A DNA stretch of 64,000 bases from Strigops habroptila (GCF_004027225.2 NC_044278.2:60462243-60526242); one strand, 5' to 3'; counted from the stretch's first letter, positions 12,471 through 25,531 are shown. Notes: generated from the letters alone by a model not told the origin. Numbers and translations: made by a program.

Positions 12471-15400
12471 AAACTAAGCTCAGTATTGGTAAAAGGAAGT
12501 GGGTTGTTTACGAAGTCACTGTATGTTGGATAAAATCCACTTTTGTGCAGAGGGCTAGCCCAGATGATATCAAGGCTTGGAATGAGATTTTCATCTCGGT
12601 CTGCCATTCAGTGCAGGGGTGGAGTTTACCCTCTGAGCCTCTGTATGTAATTGTGCTACATCAGGCTTTATATTCTGTATTTACTGTTTTCCTGGCAAAC
12701 ATTTAGGTAAATGTTGCATTATGTAAACATTTATTTTTAATAACATTGACATTTATCTTGCTTTTCTCCTGACATTTTTAGCATCTTCACAGATATCTGC
12801 CTAGCTATTTCTGTTCTAAAATTTGCACTAATTAATTGCTTCTCTGTGTATCTGTGGGAGCAACTATCAGCAAAGAGAAGGGGAAGCACTGCAGCTACGC
12901 ATCGTTTGATTAAAGATAAATTGAAATAATTAAAAATGTGGTATTTCATGTAGATGCTTTGGGGCTGAAAACCAACATCCTGATACCTGCTGAGGAATAC
13001 CTTACTCCGCAAATAATCTCTGCTCTAGTAACTTCTGCCCTGATTAAGGCTAGCATTGGAATGTGGCCTGCAGTAATTACTGTTTTGAGACAAAGGGGAT
13101 GCTTTCTGCTCACCCAGAAATTAATCACTTTGATTGCTCTTCTCCTATGGCAGAGCATTGCATGTATAATTTAAGATGTACAATGCAGCAGTGGAGCCTT
13201 TTAGATCTGGATCATCCCAGCAGCCAGCAGTGAGAAAGCTAATACACGTGATGGGTGAGCAGATAGGCGCCAACAATTGTGGGAGCTGGTTGTGTCAGGG
13301 TTGCTAAGTGGTACCTGTTCAACTAAGAGCACCATACATCTTCCAGTCACTGGAATTGATCCTTCCAGATCGATAGACAGATGTGGTAGTGATCCAGATC
13401 CAGAGGTGAGACACAGCCTGCCCAGGTGTGGCTGAGCTGCAGGAACATCTCAGGATTTCTCTTTGGGGAGTTGCCCGAGCCCTGTGTGGAGCTGCAGTTG
13501 TGTTCAGAAAACCAGTCCACCACGTCAAGTACTAATAACAGGAATTGAGTCATTCTGTGAGGACATTTTGGAAGTAAAACCAAGCATAATCCGTTTGGTG
13601 TCTCTTAACAGGGTGCTATGTTATGACTCTGAAGAGCTTTGGAAAAGCTTTTGGAGAGGGAGGCAAGGGAGAGCATCTCCTTTGAGAGCGCATTTGCTGA
13701 AAGCTCAGGGCTTTCTCATAGCCGTGTGTGGAGCTGCTCCGTGCACAGCCAGGGCGACCTCATGAATGTAGGGTTGTTAGTCAAGTTATTGACCAGCCAC
13801 TTCGGAAGGGTTTCTAAAAACAGCTCTTTTTTGTTACTTGGTGAGCACCCAAAACAATCTGAGGCAGAAATTGCTGATGTGCTTATATCAATTTCCTTTC
13901 AATGGTTGTCTCTTCTTTCGGTAGTTCGGGGTCTCAGATGTTTTGGGAAGTCTGAGATCTTCTTCCTTCTCTTCCTCGACTCCAGCTCCTCCCCAGGCTG
14001 CAAAGTCAGCTTCAATCTCTGTCTTTTATCTTGCTCTGTAGTCTTTAAACCTTTAAGCAAGGCTGCAGCTAAAAGCCCTTCTCACGGTGTGCTGCAAAAG
14101 CACATCTCGCTCTGCGTGCCCCGAGTTTCTGTACTGGAGGCACGGCAAGAACTGAAGGAACTGCCTCTGCTGGCAGCCACCCACTGCTTCCACATGAGCA
14201 GACAGTTGTCAGCGCTTGGTATCATCCCTGCTCTGCTGAGAAGAGAGGTGAACAGCAAGCACCCAGGTCCTGGTGTCATGGAGCATCTAGCATGGTGGCA
14301 TCAGCCATAGTTCACGCACCCTGGCCTGGTACCATGTCTTCTGGCTCGGCTGAAAGGCTGACTGGGGAAACTCAGTAAAACGTGTTAATAGGCACCCAGC
14401 ATCTGCTGTGGACAGGATTGCTTCACTGTCTCCCATGCGTTTGTTTGGAAAAGCAAATGTGTGCAATTTGCATGTCTAATGCAAGTAGAAGAGCCAGAAA
14501 AAGACCAAAAAAATAAGAATGAGGTTGTTCTGTTTCATTTCTGGAGCCATTCTACTTTTGTGTAAAATCAGCATTGTAATTGAGACATTCTTATTATAAT
14601 TTTGCAGATACGTGTTTGTAATGTGAGGCATTGCCATGTGCCTTTTTACATCCCCTTTTTATTCCCCTTCTTTATAGAATTTTAAACTTTCAGTTCTGAG
14701 TAAATTAGAAGTTTGGGGTTGACAGTTCCAGATGTAGATGCTCTCTGCTGATAAAGCAGGCACGGTACAGTAGCACTATTAAATTGCTAGTTTAATTTTA
14801 CTTGAGTTCCACTGATCTTGACCATAAAGAAACCTTCATGCCAGTGGAGGGAGTTAGCAATTGTGTTTTCAGTACAAGCATGAACTTCCATGATGCAGAA
14901 GTTATGCAGCTGACTGAAGTGAACTGACTGGTGGTATCACTGTTCTTCTGTCCCTGTCCTCACTGGTTATAAAACCCTGCCTTTTTCCCCCCTGTTCATA
15001 GCGGGTTTCCTACTTTCTGGATCTGCTGGGCTTCAATGAAATGTCTGCTGAGGAAAATTCCTGTTGTCTAACCTTAAACCTTGTGCCGTGATCTTAAACC
15101 TTGTGACAAGAAAATACATTTTTATGTATTTTTCTTGCTATTTGTATTAGAAAAAAAGGGGGAGGGAAGGGGAGGCTTGAATCCTAACAGAGGCTATTTA
15201 AGCAGTGAGTGCAACTTGAAGGCTAAACCAAAACCTTTTCCTTTTGAATGACTCCATGGGTGGTGCTGCTTCTGTAAAAGCACAAGGTGCCCTTAGTACA
15301 TTTGTAATTCAAAATTATTTCTAGCAATGTGAGTGCAGATGGAGCCAATAACTGGTGCTTATTTCTAGGCTCTTTCTGTCTTCTCATGGGGGAAAATAGT

Positions 15401-16842
15401 CTTTCTGATGTCCTTTCGAAACTGAGCATAATGCAAAAATTCAGGCAGACCTTTCATCTTCCTCTATCCTGATGCTCATGATCTTCTCTGTTGAAACATG
15501 GGGACAGTGGCATGTGTCTAGCATATGGATAGAGACTACTGTGTGCAGGGCTGGAGACAGCACAGCCATCTCTTCTGTGCAGGACCCTGAGAAGGAGCTC
15601 ATCCCAGCCCCAGCCTGTGGAATGAGCAGTTTCTGGGGGGATATCCCCATCTCATACCAGTCCCTGGTGGGAGCTGGTGTGGGCTGCCCCTCACATTGAG
15701 GTGACATGCAGTGCCGGGGTGAACAGCCCTTGCCTGTGCCCAATGCTATCAAACCCAGGGGAGGTTGCTTTTCCAAAAGCCTAATGGGAGATGTTCAAAC
15801 CTTTTCTAATTGAGTATTACTGTGAAACAAAATTCCATTTAAAAATCAATGTTCCTCTGTAGGTGGCTCTTCTCTCTCACCTCTTTCACAATGATTGCGG
15901 CATGGAGCTGAATTACAAGCCCTGCAACAGCTGGGTAATGACTGCCAACACAGCACATTCACAGGGGGCCAAAACTTGGTCTAGACTTAGGGAGTAGGAA
16001 AAAACCCCTCCTTTAAGGAAATCTGGCAGATCACACAGACCTGCACAGTTCCTCTGCCCTCAAATCCTGACCGTGGTTAGGTTAGCCAGTGGGATGGTCT
16101 CCACATCCATCTTCTCTCTGCCAGGCACAATCTGTCCCTCTGTGCTGGCCACTGGAAATGAGCGTAGGGTTTATGGAACAAAGGTCTGCCTGTGCAGCTG
16201 GTGAAGTGAGTAATGCTCGTTCTCAGATAGAAATGACAATGGCTTGGGGGTTTTTAACCAAATCATTTATTTGTGTAGATTGGATGGTAACTGTGCTCTG
16301 TCTTCAGTCATTTAAAACCAAGTTAATGGAACTCACTCGTAAGCCACGGCGTAGGGAGGCGAGTAAACCCTTCTTCCCAAGTCTCAGGGGAGTTGCTTTT
16401 CCTCTGCAGCATGTGAAAAGAACTCACACATGCTGAAAATGTCATGTATCAATTACAGAGCCCATGCTGCTGTTCAGATGGTATCACTAATAAGCACACA
16501 GTTTTCTTCCCTCTTGATCTAGCAATGTGTGTGCCCTCTCACCATCATCCCTCATTTCATTTTAATAGCGACCAGGCTGCACCAACAGCATAACAATTTG
16601 TTTCACGGGAGTTTCTCCTCATCTAAGGATGATCTTTAGGGAAAAGCTGGGGTTGGATTGACCCATAGGAAATGACTAGATTAAGGTTGGACTGTATGGA
16701 GGATCTGACCTAGCCCATTCGCATTCAGAGCTAATGCTGCTCTTGCTTTTTAGGATAGTATCTGGCAGAAATCCAGGCTGGGTGCAGCAACGCTGCTCTT
16801 TGCAGCTGGAGGTGCAGGGAGAGGTTTCATAATTTGTTAGGT
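12471..16842. other. Intergenic DNA with the longest chance frame of the window
   Basis: A 223-codon frame at 13639-14310 (+) lacks any recognisable domain, signal peptide or compositional signature of coding sequence. The AT-rich stretch at 12720-13180 is free of recognisable repeats. It contains ATTAATTGCTTC and GAAATTAATCACTTTGATTG, which resemble conserved regulatory DNA. A short direct duplication (CTTAAACCTTGTG) lies at about 15073-15104. Confidence 0.5.
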
Positions 16843-17080
16843 ATCATAGAATCACAGAATGGTTTGGGTTGGAAGGGACATTAAAGATCATTTAGTTCCA
16901 AACCCCTGCCATGGGCAGGGATACCTTCCACTAGACCATGTTGCTCCAAGCCCTGTCCAACCTGGTCTTGAACACTGCCAGGGATGGGGCAGCCACAGCT
17001 TCTCTGGGCAACCTGTGCCAGCGCCTCACCACCCTCATAAGGAAGAACTTCTGCCTATTAGCCCTAATATTTTCTAACAT
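16843..17080 (-). mobile_element. CR1 LINE 3' fragment
   Basis: The + strand starts ATCATAGAATCACAGAATGG, the reverse complement of the CR1 3' terminus, then the GGTTTGGGTTGGAAGGGAC block. The minus strand keeps an open remnant of the ORF2 C-terminus ([19 protein letters not shown]), which is diagnostic of CR1. The left side of the element (its 5' end) is lost soon after this motif. Confidence 0.94.
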
Positions 17081-19973
17081 TTTTTTTCCTAACAACATAC
17101 CATCGTTATACACCATCATTGGCTGTTGGGTTGCTGGAGAAGCTGGTGAATTGCATCAGATAACTGAGTAACTGCTGCTGGGATTGCCCTCAGCCCAAAA
17201 ACCTGATAAAGTTTTTAGTCAGTCTGCTGAACAGTGATTTCTGCTCATTGGCGTAGTCTGAAATAGCTGGACAGAAAAAGCTGTCAGTTTCCAGTTCTCC
17301 CTGAGCAGATGTTTCTGCCCAGGATAACTCCCCTCTTGGGGTGGGGATGAATGGAAATTCATTACAGGGAGTTCCAAGCGAAGGCAAAAATTAAAGCGAT
17401 TTCATTATCAAGTGAGTGTTTGTGTTGCAGAAATAACTGATGGGTTTTGAGCAGTAGTGATTTTAGGATATAAAATATAGAAATATTTTACGCATGGAAA
17501 AGATTTTTGGTAGATTCTGAATACTAGATTTTTTGCTGGAGTAAATTTGTACCATTAGTTCTCTCCAGAAAAACGAGATTTTTGTAATGGAAAGAGTAGC
17601 AGGACATTTTCTCATAGAGAGACATGCTGAAAGATGGGCTTTCTTTCACCCTGCACTTACACCCAGAAAATTTTGGTTTTTCCTGTTAGTATCTTGACCA
17701 AAACCCCAAACATTTTCATGCATACTTTGAGTGCTGCTTTGCACTGTACTGTGCAGAGTAGGGGCAGCTGACTGAAATAGACTGATGGGGAAAGCATGAA
17801 AATTATTGTACAAAGAGAGATTGTTTAGATAACTTTATTTAGCAAGTGAAGTACGTTGCCAATAGGAAGGGGAAAAATGGAGACTCAGCTGTGTTTACAA
17901 AGGCAACAGAAATTTTCCTGAAGTGAGGCCAACTTTGATATAAGCTGTTAAGTTTGCTTCATTTTTGCAGGGCTAATTCTGAATAGGATTTGAATGTCAT
18001 GTTTTCGAGCGAGGGCATAAACAACTTACTTTCAGTTCATGTTAGCTTTGCATCCATGCTTCTAAACACTGAAGCTTGCTCTGGCGCTTGCAGACCTGTA
18101 ACGTGGCTGAGATTGCAGTGTGATCTGAAATGGGTTGTGCCCTGAGCCCTGTATGCCTCTGGGATCCTTGTGGCACCAAAACAGGTTCTTGATACTAGTG
18201 TCAAGTGCATTGCTTTGATCCTGTAGTTTTTGTTCTTCTCCCATCCCAGCAAATGTTTTCCTTGTGGCCTTGATCCAGCAAGCCGTTTAACTGCCTGCAG
18301 GTGCAAGCACCTGATGTAACCTACTTGCTGTGTGCTAAACTGCATTTTCAATGGAAAATCAAGTACAAGACAGCCTCTGTGCTCACCTGCCCCTGCCAGC
18401 CCAGTCGTTAGTGCGGAGTACAAACATCTTTCTAGAGCACCAAGCTCATGATGGCAAACCAGGAAATACCAAATTAAGGTGCAAGTCCCTGCATCGCTCT
18501 CTCTGACCTCCAAAGATGGGTATAGCTGCTGGGAATTACCTGTGGCACTTTATCCATGAGAGTGGTTTTGCTGGGTGCTCGGTGTGGCAGCTGAGCAGCG
18601 CAGCAGGCTGTTCCTGGGTCTCTTCGCTCCATGAACATAGTTGTCTGAGCACAGACTGGCTGGTCACACAAGGCCACCTGCAACACTTGCACCGTCAGTG
18701 ATCCGCACTGTGCAAGTTGTCAGTGGCAGGTGCTGGTGTCCTGGAGATTGCCATCCATGACACACTGGAGGGGGGTGAAAAGTTTTCCACAGAGTTTCCT
18801 ATGAATCCCATTTTTCCCTGCTAAATAGGCATGGCTATTAGCTGGTGGCTTCGATACCTTCAAACCTATGTGAGATTTCAAGTCTATTTTCTGCCTCCAT
18901 CCTGCCTCAGATAAGTGCCAGTATATGAGCGTCCTTTGTCATCCCACTAGGCCACTCATGCTCCTGACTCATTGACCATCAGCTTGAGAATCTTGCTCCT
19001 TGACCCCTTTACTGCTGCAGATGTAGGCAAGAGGTAACTCTGAAGGGTCTCCTGCATCTCACACAAGCTCTGATCACTACCCTTTCCCCTTAGCAGGACC
19101 CCTTGGCCTTCTCTTTCCCCACTGATACCTTTCCACATAATTTCACCCTCCCTATTATTCCCCCATTCTCCTTAATGCAAATTTTTGTGCCATTAAGAAT
19201 GTATTTATCTTGAAGTGTTTTTTTGATTTATCGTTGTACTCAAATCACAGCACCTCAAAGTGAGCCCTGTCCCTCCCCATTACCTTCTTAGCAGAGCCAG
19301 GTTGTAAAAGTATACCATTACTTTACTTCCTTCCACTCAATTGTTGAAGAAACTCACTTAGTAGGTATTGTCCAGGTTTGGGGGTGAGCCAACCCTCTCA
19401 CTGATTCTGTCGAGTGAATGAGAAAAATTGAAGGCTAGAAATTTTCTTGTCCTGCCCAAGCATGCATATTTGTAACCCATTTGGCTGAACCTCTTGTGTG
19501 CACGACTGGCCACTGAAAAGCTCAATTGTGGCAATACAGTATTGAACTGGCCATGTCCCAGGAGGGACTTACTTGGTGCTGCTTAAGTGGAAATGTCAAC
19601 AGCCTTGCAAGTGTGAAGTTATGAACAGAATCTGCTCATGAGCAAGTTCCGGTAGACTTCTGTCCACCTTAAGAAAAAGATGGATTTGTCTGAAGGTCTT
19701 ATCCTCTGGTTTGCACAGCCAAGAAGCATCAGTCCATGATTTATGGTATCTACTTCACATCAATGATACTTTCCTCCTTCGGAGCACTGTGAGCAATAGC
19801 TGGATACAGCCAAGTTTGTGAGATTTGAGTGATTTTATTTCAAAGGACTTCTATGTAACATCTAAATAAGGTAGGCTTCGAACCCTGAGGAGGAAAATAC
19901 AACAAAAGGGCATGATCCAACTCCCACTAACTTAGAGAGAAAAGCATCTACTGACATTCCTTAACAAATGGAC
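17081..19973. other. Intergenic DNA between a CR1 copy and the tandem array
   Basis: Nothing identifiable was seen. A 158-codon minus-strand frame (18037-18513) has no recognised motif and overlaps other frames of similar quality. Confidence 0.55.
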
Positions 19974-21640
19974 TGGAGTGAGGCATAACCAAGGACACTA
20001 AGCCATGGGCCCAGATGAAGAAGTTCCCAGAGAGGTCGTTTTGCAGCCTGTCCCTCCCTCTTGCAGCCCCAAGCTGATGATGGAAGCTCTAAACTTTGTT
20101 CCTCTCCCAACCCAAACCCTAGTCGTATGCATGGGCTAAGCCCTTTTTCAAAGACTACCAGCTGTAGAAGAAATCAAAAAGCTATCAGGGAAGAAATATT
20201 TTTGCACCCTTCCTTTTCAGCCAGAATCTAACTGGAGTTTCCAATTTTCCCTCTCCTAACCCTAACGCTGAGCACTGGCCTTGGCTGGACTATCACCACA
20301 TAGCACAAGACACACCAATGATGAAGTTTCCAGAGGTAAAATCCTAATGAAGCCGGTCCCTTCCTCTGAGGGAGCAACTTGGCAGGGCCACATCACATAT
20401 AGCTCTAGGCTTTCATGTTCTCCTGAACCTAACCTTAAACCCTGTGTATGAGCTGAGTATTTGCAAAAGAGATCAAGCCATGGCCAAAATAAAGTAGTTG
20501 TGAGGAGAGGAAATTCTTTGCAACCTCTCTTTTCCTCTGGCAATGCATTAACAGCCCAATGCCAGCTGCAGCTATAGGACCTGTAAGTGTCCTTACTGTA
20601 ACCCTAAGCTGTAGGGTTAGGGCTGCTCCATAGATAAGAACACTCAGCCATGGCTGAGATAAAAAAATTAGCAGGGGGATAATTTTGTTGCTTTTCATTC
20701 CAGCCTTTTCCAAACCTTTCGCAGGCTTATGCCAGCTGGAGCTCTAGGCTTTGTCCCTCTTCCATCCCTAGCGCTGAGGTCTGAGCACTGATCCTTAGCC
20801 AGGAACCCAGAGCAATAATCCAGATGAAAAAGCGGTCACAGGGTAAATCTTTCTGTGGCCCACACCTTCCTTCGGAAGCCCCTCAGCAGTGCAGTGTTAA
20901 CTGGAGTTTTAGGCTTTGTCCCTTCCCAACACTAAACCCAACTCTAACACTCTGCATATGATGAACCCTTTGCCAAGGACCCAAAGCCCAAATCTAGGAG
21001 TTATGAAGGGAATGATCTTTTAGGAGACTGCTACTTCTTTTGGCAGCCTGTGGGAAATGCAAAATTGACTGGAGCTTTGGGGCTTCTCACCTGCCTAAAG
21101 CAAAAGCCTGACCTTGAGCTAACTATAGCTAGGGACAACCAGCCATGGTCTCAGCGAAGATGTCAGAGGAACAAACTTCCAGGTAACCCATTCCTTAACC
21201 TTAACATGAAGTGTGGAATGAGCCCTGGGCCATCATTTAAATGAAAAAGTTACTCAGAAGAAATGTTTTTGCTGCTCCCTCCTTACTTTGGAAGCCCCTT
21301 GGCAGTCCTATGCCAACCAGAGCTCCTCTTTCAGCTCTCTCCCTGTTCCTGTCCCAACCCAACCCTTCCCCAGGCTCTGTCCTCAGCTCATCTACAGCCA
21401 AAGGTCTGCATCTGTGGCCCAGAGAAAAACGTTGTCAGGGGATACATTTTTTTTCAGCCTACACATTGCTTTGGCAGTCCAGCGCCAGCTGGAGCTTTAG
21501 GCTTTTCTTCAACCATTAATGTTACTGTAACATGAGTTTTAAACTTTAACCATATCCCTAAACTGGACTATTCAAGGGTTAACTGGGTTATTCCAGTGCA
21601 AAGATGTTGGCAGTCTCCAGTCTTCCTTCTAGCTGTAGTG
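19974..21640 (+). repeat. Degenerate tandem array of a ~168-bp unit with telomere-like blocks
   Basis: The landmark AGCTCTAGGCTTTGTCCCTC, in diverged forms, recurs at about 20086, 20237, 20402, 20571, 20741, 20906, 21074, 21322 and 21494. Spacings are 151, 165, 169, 170, 165, 168, 248 and 172 bases; the 248 step contains an extra partial unit near 21180-21240. After the landmark most units have a CCAACCCTAACCC-like block, then AAGGACCACCAGCCATGG-like and CCAGATGAAGAAGTT-like segments. A CTTCCTTTGGCAGCCCC-like segment and GCCAGCTGGA close the unit. Copies differ a lot, so the array is old. There is no coherent coding frame across units. I do not recognise the family. Confidence 0.85.
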
Positions 21641-21992
21641 ACTGACTTTTATTCTTTAAGGCCTGTGTTCCTTTTGACTCTTTTTTCATGCCACAGCTAG
21701 GCATAGCACAATTATTAACAAAGCCACGTGTTGCTGGTGTATTTGTAAGCACTATTTAGGGTTTTCCTCTCTAATTAAAATAACAATCCTCTTCCAGATT
21801 GCACTGTTGTGCCTGTGATTAACGCGGGGAGGATGGAAGACCAGATGAACCTTTGTGAAATGGGTGCATTTGTCCACTAACCGATGTGGAGTGGTACGGC
21901 TGTGTGATGAAGTGGCAATAACATGGACTCCAGACATCAATATCTTCCTGCCTGTTCTGGTGCAGACCAAGCGCCTTTTCCCACACACCACA

Positions 21993-22005
21993 CCCCCCCC
22001 CCCCC
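21993..22005 (+). repeat. (C)13 homopolymer
   Basis: An uninterrupted C run follows CACACACCA. The length may be uncertain because such runs are error-prone in sequencing. Confidence 0.85.
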
Positions 22006-22245
22006 GAAGACTCTTCCCTGGCATCCAGCTGGGCAGAACAGAAGGATCGAACCAGCTCCCTGTTCTTTTGCATCCGGCTCTTGCTGTTCCTGCCAACGGA
22101 GCTGAGAGGAAGACTGCGTACTTATTGTCATGTAGTGTCTCCCACCCATCAGCTGGAGCAAGCCATGGATCCACACCATCTGAATCCTGCAAGCAATTTC
22201 CCTTTCTCCCTCTCCACCTCTATATGCCCATGTTGGAAAGTAACT

Positions 22246-22270
22246 TAATAATAATAATAATAAAATAAAA
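22246..22270 (+). repeat. (AAT)n microsatellite
   Basis: About six TAA/AAT units lead into TAAAATAAAA. Confidence 0.85.
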
Positions 22271-22623
22271 GGCTTCTCATATTAGGAGAGATTATTTTCT
22301 GTAGCTCCTAGTACATGTTCCAATATGCTCGTCACAGAAGTCCAGCTGGCAGCCTCTAGGTCTCCTCTGTTGTGCTTTAAAGCCAGGAAAGCTGGGGCAT
22401 CCACCCCCTGGGCATGTACAGAAACCTTAGCACCCATCTGCCCCAAAACTATAGCCATCACATCCACATGGGAGAGCTTATAGCACGTGACATTCTCAAA
22501 CACACACCAAAATCACCTCTGTGCCCATAGAGACATCCGTGCAGTGGAGGAGTTTGGGCCTTTCTGAGGTGGAGCACACTGGTAGGCAGGAGCTGTCAGC
22601 CCCAGCAGGTCTGCTTATGACTT

Positions 22624-22935
22624 CACAGAATCATAGAATCACAGAACAGTTTGGTTTGGAAGGGACATTCGAAGGTCATCTAGTCCAATCCCCCTGCAAT
22701 AGGCAGGGACATCTTCACCTACATCAAGTTGCTCAGAGCCCCATCCAACCTGGCTTTGAATGTCTGGGCAACCTGTTCCAGTATTGTACCAAGCTCGTTG
22801 TAAAGAATTCTTTGTTCACGTCCAGCCTGAATATCCCCTCTTTTAGTTTAAAACCATTGCCCCTTGTCCTGAGACTGCTGCTTTCCTACACACTGTCCCC
22901 CACAAGCAGAGAGCTCTTTTCCTGTACAAGCAAAT
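22624..22935 (-). mobile_element. CR1 LINE 3' fragment, diverged
   Basis: The + strand opens with CACAGAATCATAGAATC and the TTTGGTTTGGAAGGGACATT block, then the CR1 3' coding region in reverse complement, including ACCATTGCCCCTTGTCCTGAG. There is a deletion inside the LPREVVxAPSL region, where CTTTGAATGTCTGGGCAACC is shorter than the usual sequence. The right border is approximate. Confidence 0.9.
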
Positions 22936-25470
22936 TGCAAAATCTTGTGCACCTCTGCGAGCAGTGTCATATATTCCCAGGCTGAAACTCTGGGGCTGTG
23001 AGGCGATACCTATCATCCTGAATAAAGAGACACAGGGAGATGGTGTTGGGTAGCCAGTAGGAGAAAGTAAGCAGCAAGAGAAACATTTTCCATCAGGAAA
23101 AGGAATGAGCCATGTGTTCAGAAAATGGAACAGTGAATGTTAACAGATCCTCACCCTGTGGTGTGTATTTCACATGGCCCCTTGACCTTGAGGATTATGA
23201 GGGTTATCTCCTGTACCTTCTCAGATCCTTAGCAAAGCAAGGAAACCTGCTTCTTGAGGTCAGCCCAGCTGCATCTAAGGCTGTGAGTCCCTAATCTGAA
23301 CCACAATCCAAAGTTTAGGATCAAATTTAGACTATTGCAATGGAAAGTAAGGTAAACCTGCAGCACACGCAATTGCTTTTTCAGAAAGCTTGAGGGTGTG
23401 AGACCACAATGGGAAGGTGAGTGAAAGTTGGAGGGAAAATGGAGTCACTGATATGAAAGAAAATTGCTCTATTAAGGATTTTCATAGGTGAATTCAAGGT
23501 CAAGTTCTGATGAATGGTGACTGCCCAAGCCTTACTCATGGTTTATTGCAGCGCGGAAAGTAATAGATTACATTGAACATCCTCATTCAACAGGAAGAGC
23601 CCTGCTGTACATTCAGGAAGGACTTACCTAAATGTTTTTGGCAGCGCTTTAGCTCCATCTGTAACAATTAAATCAGGACAGCCCTCTGGCATGGGTACAG
23701 TTATACAAATGGGACCTGATTCCCACACATCAGCAGAGAAGGCTACATGGATGAGAACAGCTCCAAGCTGATACCGCCATGACCCACACAAAGGTTGATA
23801 CCATTGTGATGACACTGGCAGTAAATCACAACTCTCTACCTAAGGGTAGAGTAAATAACTAAAAACCCCAAATCCATCCATGCATCGTAATTTTAAAAAG
23901 ACAAGCTTTGTTTCACTGTATGTTCATCTTTCCAGCTCCTTGAAGCCAAGAGACAGAGGGATACATGGATCCTTGGGTAGCAGAAGAGGGGAAAGGCAGT
24001 GTGAGCTAAAGGTGGAAGAGCTGCTCTTGGCACAGTACACCAAGGCCGAGCTGTGCATACTGTGGAGCTGTTGTCATGCAGTTTAAGAGGCAGCACAAAA
24101 GCAGCAGGGTCTAAGGAAGGGTTTGATGAGGCCAGAGTTGCCAAAGGGCTCTCCAGCTGTAGGAGATGGCAACGGGGAGTGTGCTGAGGGGAGGAATGAA
24201 TGGTGGAGTGAACGCACGGGTGAAGCAGTTGGCAGCGTATTGGAAAGCCGTAAATCTTCAGCCCTGACCATTTCATTTGCTTGCTAGGTTGGAGACAGAA
24301 GGCTTATTCATCAAACTGTTGTATCCTGAAATGTGCTGCGTTTTAGAGAAATAACACTTTGGAGCAAGATATATTATTTGTTCCTGATCCTTTCACTTTT
24401 TCATGTGATGTAAATGAATTAACAAGTAGGCTGTGATCTGATGGAGCAGCAGTGCTACAGGACAGAGTTCCCCTGTCCCTGGGGATGGGGCTGTGCCACC
24501 AGATCAGAACTTAAAAGAAGCAACTAAGGGGAAAAATAAAAAATTTAAAAATGTATTTTTTTAATGGGTCTTGAGGTGGTGTGAATGGGCAGGTTGGGGT
24601 GAGGGCTTCAGATGGCCTTACCACGATGTTGTCAAACCTGTAGTTGTGCAAAGCAGAGAGAAATAGATGAGGAAGCTGCAGAAGTAACAGTTTGCCAATT
24701 GTTATTGTGATGTATTTTGTCTAACAGCATTTGCAAAAGCTTACAAAAGATCACAACCTGCTCACAGGACTGAATTAAGCTGAGGAACATTTTTTTCTAG
24801 ACTAGAAAAGAGGCTGAGTTTATTGGACTATATATCCACAAAAAGCAACATGCCCATTCTCAGTACAGAAATCAGGTGTATGTCTAGAGGTCCTTTTGTC
24901 CTGCTGCATTACATTTAATTGTTAGCAAGCTTCTGAAGTGCACTTTCAGCAGGAGTCATGAAGGACATCTATGCCACTTGCGTTAACAAGTTGAAAACCT
25001 GCTTGTAAATGGTGGCCCTCTCTGGTTAGAGCGCTTGGATGACATTCAGAAAGCCCAAGGAAATCTCGTGAGCCTGGAAATGGCTGGCTGCATGGAGGTA
25101 GATTTTATCGTTCCAGGAATAAGTGGCCATTGTTTCCCCTGATTTCTCCCAGTAGGGTTTGCATTCAGTGTCGAGGTAGAGCCTTGTTGCATTTCCTGTT
25201 CTGCAGCTCGGAGTCCCTTTGCCTAAGGGGGATGCATTGGATGAAATGCATTTACTAAGCATTACTTTCTCAAAAAGTACAGCACGAAGAAGCAGAGGGC
25301 CTCGTCCCTTCAGAAAGCACCAGCATTAATGCAGAATATGGAAGATATGGGTTAGCTTCCTCCTCTCTCCCTTGGGCTCCCTGGGTGCGTCTCTCACAGC
25401 TTCCTGTTGAAGCTGCTCCACTTTGCTTCAGTAGTCACTTGCTTAGAGAAAAAAAAGAGCAAACATAAGG

Positions 25471-25531
25471 TAATAATAATAATAAGAAGAAGAAGAAGAA
25501 GATGGAGAAAAGGAAGAAGAAGAAGAGGAAG
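25471..25531 (+). repeat. Compound (TAA)n-(GAA)n microsatellite
   Basis: TAA units (25471-25485) run directly into GAA units, with a second GAA-rich block after GATGGAGAAAAG. The purine-strand GAA run could form triplex DNA, but it is short. Confidence 0.85.

Larger units (their letters stand above)
21641..22623. other. Intergenic DNA with C-run and AAT repeat
   Basis: Several overlapping frames of 80-146 codons on both strands (21752-22268) are chance frames in GC-richer DNA around the C homopolymer. No family signature was seen. Confidence 0.55.

Noticed and set aside
13639..14310. A 223-codon frame on the + strand, the longest in the window
   Set aside because: It has no domain, signal peptide, repeat structure or conserved motif and other frames overlap it. 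Unspliced frames of this length arise by chance in 57 kb.
18037..18513. A 158-codon minus-strand frame
   Set aside because: It has no motif, and nearby frames on both strands are of the same quality.
22521..22985. A 154-codon + strand frame
   Set aside because: Its middle is the reverse-complement translation of a CR1 3' fragment ([15 protein letters not shown] type), not a host gene.
25019..25060. A tRNA-like string (GGTTAGAGCGCTTGG)
   Set aside because: It superficially resembles a D-arm, but no anticodon arm, T-arm (GGTTCGA) or acceptor pairing follows.
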